From NCBI GenBank assembly GCA_945947845.1, contig CAMEZN010000101.1, positions 1 to 6,571 of the forward strand: a stretch of 6,571 nucleotides of DNA, read 5' to 3'. The translations under genes were made by a program, and so were the position numbers. The stretch's first letter is position 1; each line of letters begins with the position of its first letter. Shown here piece after piece: positions 1-6,115 of this stretch. This DNA is from an uncultured Mucispirillum sp. (GTDB taxonomy: Bacteria > Chrysiogenota > Deferribacteres > Deferribacterales > Mucispirillaceae). The notes below the pieces were generated by a model. It was not told the DNA's origin and made no database searches. It worked only from the letters and a program-made list of their open reading frames with translations.

Positions 1-157
1 GTAGTGCAGAATAACTGCCATTTTCAACAGGTATATTTACAGGGGAGCATGCCCATTTTTTACTTATTTCTGCATATTTCTTACATTCATTTGTTTTATT
101 GGTAACGGCATTAATATATTTATTATACATATTATCCATATTTAAACGAATATTCAT
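1..157 (-). CDS. Phage tail-fibre-like protein, N-terminal fragment (cut by window edge)
   Basis: The reverse strand is open from an ATG at 157-155 to the window edge, giving the first 52 residues (MNIRLNMDNMYNKYINAV...). The start overlaps the stop of the gene before it as ATGA and has no good Shine-Dalgarno of its own, so translation is probably coupled. The end of the visible part reads KKYAEISKKWACSPVNIP followed by VENGSYSAL. The pattern KKWA, then about ten residues, then G-x-YSA, recalls the repeated 'KkWA...dG.YSAkhyA' segments of many phage tail-fibre and other virion structural proteins. I infer a prophage or tail-like structural protein; the family match is from memory and the C-terminal, receptor-binding part is not in the window. 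A non-phage surface protein using the same motif is possible. Confidence 0.6.
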   Translation of the reverse strand, partial: MNIRLNMDNMYNKYINAVTNKTNECKKYAEISKKWACSPVNIPVENGSYSAL

Positions 158-678
158 ATACTTTGCTGCACTTTATTTTCTGCCTGTTCCATAAGGTCTG
201 TAATATTTACTTTTGCTTTATTGAAAGAAAATTCTGCATTTTTAATTTTTATATCAGTATTTTCTTGAAATAATAAAAGTTTTTCTAAATATTTTTCAGC
301 TGCCTGTTGTATAGAGTTTTTAAATTCTTCTGCTTTACTAATCATATTAAGATATTCTGTTTTTAAAGTTTCTATTTCCTTTAAACGAATTTCTATTGTT
401 TCCAGCTGTTTTATTGAATTTTCAACTTTATCAGAAATATTTACTAAATTTTCAGTTTTTTCAGCAGTAATATCTTTTATATCGTTTACAACCATTTCAA
501 TGTGTGATGCAACTGATTTTAGTTCATCAATGTTAAAGAGATTACCTAAATCAGTATAGTTATCATTTTCAAAAAGATATGCTTTATCATCACTCACTAA
601 GAAAAATGGTGAGATAGTTTTTATTTTTCCATTGTCATTAATTGATATTTTTTGTGTATTCCAAGAATATAGTTTCAT
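154..678 (-). CDS. Coiled-coil protein, probably phage tail-associated (hypothetical)
   Basis: I do not recognise a named family. The protein is 174 residues from the ATG at 678-676. An ATG four codons earlier, at 690-688, is in frame, but the GGAGG at 683-687 lies five bases before the 678 start and overlaps the codons of the longer form, so the shorter start (MKLYSWNTQK...) is preferred. Residues 1-45 look like a small folded head (short beta-prone segments, SPFFLVSDDKAYLF). From about residue 50 to the end the sequence is charged and helical, rich in K, E, I and L, consistent with a long coiled coil. There is no signal peptide or membrane segment. Its stop overlaps the start of the tail-fibre-like gene (ATGA), so the two are co-expressed. 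A head plus coiled coil beside a fibre gene suggests a tail structural or connector role; this is inference. It is first in its operon, facing away from the lipoprotein gene. Confidence 0.7.
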   Translation of the reverse strand: MKLYSWNTQKISINDNGKIKTISPFFLVSDDKAYLFENDNYTDLGNLFNIDELKSVASHIEMVVNDIKDITAEKTENLVNISDKVENSIKQLETIEIRLKEIETLKTEYLNMISKAEEFKNSIQQAAEKYLEKLLLFQENTDIKIKNAEFSFNKAKVNITDLMEQAENKVQQSI

Positions 679-682
679 GTTA

Positions 683-687
683 TCCTC
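683..687 (-). promoter_or_regulatory. Ribosome binding site deciding the start at 678
   Basis: The minus strand reads ATGGAGGATAACATG. GGAGG is five bases before the second ATG (678) and falls inside the first codons of the longer form starting at 690, which itself has no Shine-Dalgarno in front. This selects 678 as the start. The same GGAG can pair with CTCC just upstream (695-698) in a small hairpin. Confidence 0.7.
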
Positions 688-698
688 CATTTATGGAG
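685..698. repeat. Perfect inverted repeat over the ribosome binding site
   Basis: CTCCAT-TT-ATGGAG: 6-base arms with a 2-base centre. In the minus-strand mRNA this could form a 5-bp stem (CUCCA/UGGAG) with a 4-base loop that hides the GGAG of the Shine-Dalgarno. It could also be a protein-binding palindrome. The hairpin is short, so function is uncertain. Confidence 0.4.
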
Positions 699-705
699 CA
701 TACTA

Positions 706-727
706 GCACAGCTGAAAAATGCTGTGT
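706..727. repeat. Short hairpin in the leader of the minus-strand operon
   Basis: GCACAGC (706-712) faces GCTGTGT (721-727) across an 8-base AT-rich loop; six Watson-Crick pairs plus one G-T. It lies between the predicted promoter and the start of the coiled-coil gene. No T-run follows on either strand, so it is not an evident terminator. It may be a leader hairpin or an operator half-site pair. Confidence 0.35.
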
Positions 728-767
728 CCTATATATGCAAAAAAGTCCATAAATGTATAAAAAGTCC
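726..767. repeat. Three GTCC motifs phased at 19 bp, two inside AAAAAGTCC
   Basis: GTCC occurs at 726, 745 and 764, exactly 19 bases apart each time. The second and third are extended to the left as the identical nonamer AAAAAGTCC (740-748 and 759-767). Between the copies the bases are AT-rich and not conserved. The array lies in the intergenic region upstream of the minus-strand operon, downstream of its predicted promoter, and could be iterated regulator-binding sites. Chance is not excluded in such AT-rich DNA. Confidence 0.4.
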
Positions 768-799
768 GAAAAAAACAATATTATTCATTTTTTCTGTTA

Positions 800-829
800 A
801 TTATAGTGTATAGTGAAGTAAAATGTGTA
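800..829 (-). promoter_or_regulatory. Candidate promoter of the coiled-coil/tail-fibre-like operon
   Basis: On the minus strand TACACA (829-824) is followed after 18 bases by a perfect TATAAT (805-800). Transcription would begin near 793 and give a leader of about 115 bases containing the GTCC array and both small inverted repeats. The -35 match is only 4 of 6, and perfect TATAAT boxes are common by chance in AT-rich DNA. Confidence 0.3.
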
Positions 830-857
830 TTAATTGTAGTAATTAAATATGAAAAGA

Positions 858-884
858 TTGACATAAAATAGTAGTTTGTATATT
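858..884 (+). promoter_or_regulatory. Candidate sigma-70-type promoter of the lipoprotein gene
   Basis: A perfect TTGACA at 858-863 is followed by TATATT at 879-884 (spacing 15, short) or the weaker TATTTA at 881-886 (spacing 17). The start site would be near 890, leaving a leader of about 20 bases with the Shine-Dalgarno in it. The position fits the gene at 912 and its intact look suggests the interrupted gene is still transcribed. Confidence 0.5.
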
Positions 885-898
885 TATGTAATTATTTT

Positions 899-905
899 AA
901 GGAGG
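899..905 (+). promoter_or_regulatory. Strong ribosome binding site for the lipoprotein start at 912
   Basis: AAGGAGG sits six bases before the ATG at 912-914. This near-ideal site shows that 912 is the original start of the gene, rather than the GTG at 1059, which has no Shine-Dalgarno in front of it. Confidence 0.85.
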
Positions 906-911
906 GTCAGT

Positions 912-2420
912 ATGACTAGAATTATATCTTTATTAGTATTAGCAGCAGGTATTAGTATTTTTGCTGCTGGTTGTTAAGAGGAGAACACTCCTGCTTCTGC
1001 AACCATAGTAACACCAGAAGTATCTAACTATTTAGACATTTCAGTATTTCCAATTGAAGTGGGAGAGTATTCACTAGATACTTATACTTTTCGTATAGTA
1101 AACCCATTTGATAATGCATCTTATGAACCAGCTGATAATGCAAGTGCAGATGTTGTGTTAACTTATAATGGTCAGCCTGTTACAGATATTATGAGTCTTG
1201 ATAAAGACAGCACTACTGGAACTTTTAATACTGATTTAATAATTTTAAGCACAACTTGTGGCGACAGCACAACTTATGGAACTGTTCCTGCTGTATTAGC
1301 AAAAGGTCAAGGCTGCGAATTTACATTTAAAATCGCTCCACAGGCTGCTTTTATGTCTGTTAATAAACTTGCAGTAGAATATAAAAAACAAAGCTTTTTT
1401 GGCACAGGTGCTTCTGGCACAGGTGATGCAGACAGCACTATTTTAACAGAAGAGGCTTTACTTGCAAAAGCAAAAGCAAGTGGTGCATATCAATTAAATG
1501 AAACAATTTTAAAATACTCTGGTAAAAGAAATGCATATAGTGCTTATGGTGTAGTATATAGAGAAGCTTCCCAAGGAACAGAAGTTAACCATGTATTTAG
1601 TAAAATAAATGGAAGCTTGGTAGGTGATTTAACTGGTGCACAAGTTATTACTGAAACTTTTGATGGTGGAGTAAATGGTGCAACTCATACTATTACTTTC
1701 TTAGATATTGATAATAATGCAGGAAGTATTTCACCTTTTGCAGCTGGCATTAATCCTAAAATGGATATAAATACATCACTTTTAACTTACTATCAGTATA
1801 ATTTCAACAGCCCTAACAATTCATGCACAGCAACAGCCTTAACTAACAACACAATGACTGTTACATGTAACCCTAACGGTTCAGCAGATTTAACTATTGG
1901 TTTAAAAGTTGGTGATGATTTATATTATAAAGAAAAATACTTAAAATATGATAAAGCATATTATGTAACATCTACTTATACACCAGCTGTTGGTGCTCAG
2001 CCAGAGCCAGCTATTAATGTTTATCTGCTTTTAGAAAGAGATAACAGTTCTAGTGCAACAGCTGATACTAATAACATAGATTTAAATGTTAAATGTTGGG
2101 AAAGTGCATATACTGATGGCACATTAATTGGCAACCCACAAAATCTTAATAATTTAGAATTAAATATATTCAAAAAATATGATAATACTTATAACACTGA
2201 CGGCACTTTATCAAGCACTGCAACTGATTATGTATCAGTAAAAGGTGTATGTGGTAGTAGTGTAAATATTGATACAGAATATCTGCTTTCTGATTTTACA
2301 TGGCAGTCTGGAAATATAACTTATCCAACACTTGTTTCAGATGCTAATGTGAAAACATACAGTCCAGCAGCAACAAGTCCACTTGATGGTATTGTTCGCC
2401 ACAATTTACTTGCTAGATAA
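912..2420 (+). pseudogene. Putative exported lipoprotein gene interrupted by TAA after the lipobox Cys
   Basis: From ATG 912 the frame encodes MTRIISLLVLAAGISIFAAGC, a lipoprotein signal peptide with cleavage expected before Cys21, and then TAA at 975-977. The same frame continues without another stop for 481 codons to TAA at 2418-2420, starting EENTPASATIVTPE. The first possible in-frame restart is GTG 1059 (453 residues), but it lacks a Shine-Dalgarno and would give a protein without export signal. Taken as one frame, the product is about 500 residues, rich in N, T, S and Y, beta-prone and without membrane segments. An N-terminal Ig-like region (about 35-145) contains STTCG...LAKGQGCEFTFKIAP, resembling the ASH / choice-of-anchor D pattern. 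Six cysteines fall in three spaced pairs (116/135, 305/319, 395/447), fitting an exported, disulfide-bonded surface protein. Function is unknown. A recent nonsense mutation or sequencing error is likeliest; readthrough is possible but unsupported. Confidence 0.7.
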
Positions 2421-2444
2421 GTTTAGTATATAAATAATACTTTT

Positions 2445-2476
2445 AAAAGGGGTTAGGTCAAACTAACCCTTTTTTA
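2445..2476. terminator. Intrinsic terminator of the lipoprotein gene
   Basis: GGGTTAG (2450-2456) pairs with CTAACCC (2463-2469) around the 6-base loop GTCAAA. One G-T and four A-T pairs extend it to a 12-bp stem (2445-2456 with 2463-2474), and a run of six T follows the GC core on the plus strand. It begins 24 bases after the stop codon. The A-run on the left could also let it act weakly on minus-strand transcription. Confidence 0.9.
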
Positions 2477-2574
2477 TTGGGAAATGTATAATAATTTAGT
2501 TTTTTAATTAGATGATAAATATATCAAAATCCATGAAAGTTTATATAAAATAAATACTGCTTATTATATGTGAT

Positions 2575-2608
2575 AAAAAAAAGGCTTGTTTAAAAAACAA
2601 GCCTTTTT
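2575..2608. terminator. Intrinsic terminator of metH (bidirectional form)
   Basis: AAAAAGGCTTGTTT pairs with AAACAAGCCTTTTT (2578-2591 with 2595-2608), a 14-bp stem with a 3-base loop. Eight A at 2575-2582 become a U-tract on the minus strand, about 20 bases after the metH stop. The T-run at 2604-2608 would let it also stop plus-strand readthrough from the lipoprotein gene. Confidence 0.9.
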
Positions 2609-2626
2609 ACTGTGATTATTTAAATA

Positions 2627-5600
2627 TTAATATTTAATATCTGGGTGATGTATAATAAAAGCAGAAGTAGAATATTCTGGCTGCATTTGATTAGACTGGC
2701 TTAATGTTACCCCAATTTTTTCACTTTGCAGCATATTTGCAATAATATTATTATTTTCAATATCTGGGCAGAGTGGGTAACCAAAACTAAACCTTTTACT
2801 TCTATACTTACCTGCAACAGCATTTTCTGGTGTATCGCTTGCTTTATCAATAAGATTTAATTCCTTTCTAATAATGCGGTGAGTATATTCTGCAAGACTT
2901 TCAGTAAGTTCAGTAAAAAGCCCGTGGGCCATATAGTAGTTTTTATAATCATTATTTTTAAAAAGTTCTGCACAATATTGTGCTGGTTTTTCCCCTAATG
3001 TAACAATCTGCATTGGCAGCACATCAAAACTATCTTCACTATTTGAAATATAGTCTGCAAGGCTGTATTTTGGCACAGCTTTACTATCAGGGAAATTAAA
3101 TGTATGCAGTAGTGCACCATCTTTTGCATAAACTTCAATAGAATTATTTATGCTTCTGCATTTAAAGTAACCATATATTGCTTTTGCTTCCACCGCTTTT
3201 TTAGATGTAATATCTTTAAACAAGCTTTTAAGTTCTGGAATAACTGTTTCATTAATGAGAAATTCATAATCTTCACAGCTTAAATCTTTCTTTTTATAGC
3301 CCCATATATTTGAAAATAAAAAGTTTCTATTAAGATATTTATATACTTCAAATATATCTGCACTAATAACTTTTGTTCCAAAAAATGGTGGTGTTGGTAT
3401 ATCTTTTTTATCAAGTTTTAAAATATTTGCTCTTTCTTCTTTTTGCCCATTAAATTCTTCAATTATTTCAATAACAGGTTTTTCGTCATGTTTATTTGCA
3501 GCGGCTTTTTTAGTGCCTTCCATTGCAGATATGTTATCAAAAGCATCTTTACAGTAAAAAACTTTATCCGGCATAATAGGTGCACAGCTTTCATTAACAA
3601 ATTTATTAGTTAATGCAGCACCGCCAAGCATAATTTTAACATCAGGCAGTTCTTTTGCTATTTCTTCAAGATTTTCTTTCATAATAATAGTAGATTTAAC
3701 AAGCAGTCCACTCATACCAATAGCCTGAGCACCTACTTCTTTTGCTTTTTGTATCATCTCTGAAACAGGCACTTTTATTCCAAGATTGTGCACATTAAAT
3801 CCGTTATTACTCATAATAATATCAACTAAATTTTTACCAATATCATGCACATCGCCTGCCACTGTTGCAATAACTACTTCACCTTTTGAAGCACCTTCTT
3901 TCTTTTCAAGATAAGGCTCTAATATAGAAACAGCAGCTTTCATAGTTTCAGCAGATTTTAATACAAATGGCAAAAGCATTTTCCCTTCGCCAAACATATC
4001 ACCTACCTGCTGCATAGCTGGAAAAAGTATATTATTAATAATATCTTCTGCCTTATGGTTTTCTAAAAGAGCAGTGATGATAGTATCAAGCTCAGTTTTA
4101 TCACCTTTAATAATTTTTAAAGGCAGCTGCTCAAATGGGGGCAGGTCTTTATTTATTTCTTCCTTATCTATCTTTGCATTTGCAAAATGTTCTATAAAGT
4201 TAGGCAGAGCGTTATCACGAGCATATATTAAATCAAGGCAGTGTTCCACATCATTTTGAGACATACTTGCAATAGGTGTTAATTTAGAAGCATGCACAAT
4301 TGCAGTATCAAGCCCTGCTTTAACTGCTTCATTTAAAAATACTGAGTTTAATATCTGCCTTGAAGCAGGAGAAAGCCCAAATGATACATTACTTACTCCA
4401 AGAGTTGTTTTAACCCCTTTTAACTGTTCTTTAATCATTTTGATTGCTTCTAATGTTTCAACAGCTGCATTTGTTAATGATTCATCACCTGAACCGATAG
4501 AAAAAGTAAGTGTATCAATAATTAAATCTTCTGGTTTAAAATTATATTCATTAACCCATGTATCATAAAGCCTTTTAGCTATCTGGAATTTTTTTTCAGC
4601 AGTAGCAGCCATTCCGTCTTCATCAATAGTCAGTGCCACAACACAAGCAGGGTGGTCTTTCACCACATCAAGCATTTTATGGAGTTTTACTCCGCCGTCT
4701 TCAAAGTTTACAGAATTGATAATAGGTTTTCCTGAATATCTTTCAAGGCTTGCTTTGACAGTTTCTGGGTCAGTAGAATCTATCACAAGTGGAGCCATAA
4801 GCAGAGAATTTAAAACTGGCATCATAGTTTTATAATCTTCTATTTCATTTCTGCCGGCATAAGCAAGTGATAAATCAATAAAATGTGCACTATCTTCCTG
4901 ATTTTTACATATTGCACTCATTCCATCAATATCTTCTGCTAAAAGCATTTCTCTAAAAGCTTTTGAACCAGTAGCATTTGCTCTTTCGCCAATCATAGCT
5001 GGTTTTGGGTTTTGCTCTAATGAAACAGCAGTAAAAAGGCTGGCTGCTTCTCCAATATATGCTTTTGCAGTTCTTTCAGGCAGTTTTCTATTTCCAGCCA
5101 TTTCACTTAACATTTTTATATGGGTTTTATCTGTTCCGCAGCAGCCGCCAGCCATAGACACTGGGTATTTATCCATTAAGCTTTTCATAATAGCTGTAAA
5201 TTTTTCATCATTCATAGGGTATACTGTTTTGCCGTCAATAGTTTCAGGCATACCAGCATTAGGCGAAATATATATATTTCCCTGCCATATATTTGATAAT
5301 GAAGCAATGGCAGGTTCAAGCATATCAGGACCCATAGCACAGTTAAGCCCTAATGCAAATATCGGCATTCCTGCCATAACAGCAGATATTGCAGAAATAT
5401 CAGACCCTGTTAAAAGTGTATAATTATTTTCAACAGTAAATGATACAAGTATTGGAGTATCAGTATTTTTTCGTCTGTTAGCTTCCTTGCAGGCATTAAC
5501 TGCGGCTTTTAATTGTAAAATATCCTGTGCTGTTTCAATATTATATAAATCTACATCAACACATTCTGCCTGCTGTAAATACTGTTCGTAAAGGGATTGG

Positions 5601-5980
5601 TATGTAGTATGACCTAAACTTGCAAGTTTTGTGCCCGGACCCATAGATAATGAAATAAATGTATTCTCTTTTCCAGCAGCAGCTCGCCTTGCAATATCAA
5701 CTGCTGCCCTGTTTATTTCTACGACTTTATCTTCTAAACCATATTCTGCTAAAACTGATGCAATAGCTCCAAATGTGTTGGTAACTGCAACATTTGCACC
5801 TGCATCAAAATAACCTTTATGTATATCATATATTATTTCAGGGTATGAAAGGCATAAAAATTCGTTACAGCCATTTTTACCCTGCCATTTATCTTCACTA
5901 ATATTTATTTTTTGGATAGATGTTCCCATAGCACCATCAAAGACTACTATGTGGTTTTTTGCAAACTCTCTTATTGACAC
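2627..5980 (-). CDS. metH: Cobalamin-dependent methionine synthase (5-methyltetrahydrofolate--homocysteine methyltransferase)
   Basis: This cytoplasmic enzyme moves the methyl group of 5-methyltetrahydrofolate to homocysteine through methylcobalamin, making methionine and freeing tetrahydrofolate (EC 2.1.1.13). The 1117 residues (E. coli 1227) show the full MetH order. The homocysteine domain (about 1-300) opens with VVFDGAMGT and has zinc ligands Cys214 (GLNC) and Cys280/281 (GGCCGT). The folate domain (about 325-600) has IGERANATGS, IDST and LGVSNVSFGL. The four-helix cap (about 620-695) has LLPFVLKSAETMKAA. The B12 domain (about 700-820) has DVHDIG (710-715), with His712 as lower cobalt ligand. 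The AdoMet reactivation domain (about 870-1117) has AEYTHRIIRKEL, RFSFGYPLCPD and a C-terminal SAFIIHHPD. All key motifs are present, so it should be active and self-reactivating with a flavodoxin-type reductant. The start is GTG 5980 with GAGGG seven bases upstream; an in-frame stop lies shortly before it. It is monocistronic, with no metF or other folate gene adjoining. Confidence 0.97.
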   Translation of the reverse strand: MSIREFAKNHIVVFDGAMGTSIQKINISEDKWQGKNGCNEFLCLSYPEIIYDIHKGYFDAGANVAVTNTFGAIASVLAEYGLEDKVVEINRAAVDIARRAAAGKENTFISLSMGPGTKLASLGHTTYQSLYEQYLQQAECVDVDLYNIETAQDILQLKAAVNACKEANRRKNTDTPILVSFTVENNYTLLTGSDISAISAVMAGMPIFALGLNCAMGPDMLEPAIASLSNIWQGNIYISPNAGMPETIDGKTVYPMNDEKFTAIMKSLMDKYPVSMAGGCCGTDKTHIKMLSEMAGNRKLPERTAKAYIGEAASLFTAVSLEQNPKPAMIGERANATGSKAFREMLLAEDIDGMSAICKNQEDSAHFIDLSLAYAGRNEIEDYKTMMPVLNSLLMAPLVIDSTDPETVKASLERYSGKPIINSVNFEDGGVKLHKMLDVVKDHPACVVALTIDEDGMAATAEKKFQIAKRLYDTWVNEYNFKPEDLIIDTLTFSIGSGDESLTNAAVETLEAIKMIKEQLKGVKTTLGVSNVSFGLSPASRQILNSVFLNEAVKAGLDTAIVHASKLTPIASMSQNDVEHCLDLIYARDNALPNFIEHFANAKIDKEEINKDLPPFEQLPLKIIKGDKTELDTIITALLENHKAEDIINNILFPAMQQVGDMFGEGKMLLPFVLKSAETMKAAVSILEPYLEKKEGASKGEVVIATVAGDVHDIGKNLVDIIMSNNGFNVHNLGIKVPVSEMIQKAKEVGAQAIGMSGLLVKSTIIMKENLEEIAKELPDVKIMLGGAALTNKFVNESCAPIMPDKVFYCKDAFDNISAMEGTKKAAANKHDEKPVIEIIEEFNGQKEERANILKLDKKDIPTPPFFGTKVISADIFEVYKYLNRNFLFSNIWGYKKKDLSCEDYEFLINETVIPELKSLFKDITSKKAVEAKAIYGYFKCRSINNSIEVYAKDGALLHTFNFPDSKAVPKYSLADYISNSEDSFDVLPMQIVTLGEKPAQYCAELFKNNDYKNYYMAHGLFTELTESLAEYTHRIIRKELNLIDKASDTPENAVAGKYRSKRFSFGYPLCPDIENNNIIANMLQSEKIGVTLSQSNQMQPEYSTSAFIIHHPDIKY

Positions 5981-5987
5981 AGCTATA

Positions 5988-5992
5988 CCCTC
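5988..5992 (-). promoter_or_regulatory. Ribosome binding site for the GTG start of metH
   Basis: GAGGG on the minus strand lies seven bases before the GTG at 5980-5978. The ATG overlapping it (minus strand, ATGAGGG) is out of frame and reaches TAG after three codons, so GTG is the only well-placed start giving the conserved MetH N-terminus. Confidence 0.7.
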
Positions 5993-6017
5993 ATTTATTG
6001 ATTAAAAATAATTTTTT

Positions 6018-6045
6018 ACTATATATAAAAATAATATTTTTGCAA
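6018..6045 (-). promoter_or_regulatory. Candidate metH promoter
   Basis: On the minus strand TTGCAA (6045-6040) is followed after 16 bases by TATAGT (6023-6018). Transcription would start near 6010, giving a leader of about 30 bases. This leaves no room for a cobalamin or SAM riboswitch between promoter and gene, and I see no such structure in the whole 135-base gap. A perfect TATAAT further upstream (minus strand, 6082-6077) has a poor -35. Confidence 0.4.
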
Positions 6046-6057
6046 GAACATATTGCA
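6041..6057. repeat. Inverted repeat TGCAA-N7-TTGCA between divergent promoters
   Basis: TGCAA (6041-6045) and TTGCA (6053-6057) are mirror copies separated by 7 bases, and each overlaps one of the predicted -35 boxes. A regulator binding here could affect both metH and the DUF805-like gene. Arms of five bases are short, so this may only reflect two similar -35 elements facing opposite ways. Confidence 0.3.
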
Positions 6058-6081
6058 TAACATAATAACTTTCTATATTAT
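6053..6081 (+). promoter_or_regulatory. Candidate promoter of the DUF805-like gene
   Basis: TTGCAT at 6053-6058, a 17-base spacer and TATTAT at 6076-6081, with the start site expected near 6088 and a leader of about 28 bases to ATG 6116. It is divergent from the candidate metH promoter; the two -35 boxes lie 7 bases apart and form an inverted repeat. Confidence 0.4.
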
Positions 6082-6115
6082 AAAAATGTAAATGAAAAAT
6101 GTATTGAGAGATAAT

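Noticed and set aside
691..911. CRISPR array from the spaced GTCC repeats
   Set aside because: The conserved part is only 4-9 bases with three copies; no repeat of CRISPR length is present.
912..977. The 21-codon frame as a genuine short peptide gene or pheromone
   Set aside because: The signal peptide continues logically into the open downstream frame, so interruption of a lipoprotein gene is simpler; lipoprotein-signal-derived pheromones do exist but nothing here supports one.
975..977. Recoding of the stop as selenocysteine or pyrrolysine
   Set aside because: The codon is TAA; those systems use TGA and TAG, and no recoding structure is apparent.
978..993. GAGGAG just after the TAA as a restart site for the lipoprotein gene
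   Set aside because: No ATG, GTG or TTG follows in frame at a usable distance; the GAGGAG is explained as two Glu codons of the original protein.
4074..4259. Plus-strand open frame of 61 codons inside metH
   Set aside because: It is antisense to conserved MetH sequence between the folate and cap domains; no Shine-Dalgarno and no protein features of its own.
5229..5813. Two plus-strand open frames (5229-5423 and 5631-5813) inside metH
   Set aside because: Both are shadows of the homocysteine domain on the other strand, with compositions that mirror the MetH codons.
5981..6115. Cobalamin riboswitch before metH
   Set aside because: The gap is only 135 bases, very AT-rich, and shows no B12-box-like or multi-stem structure.
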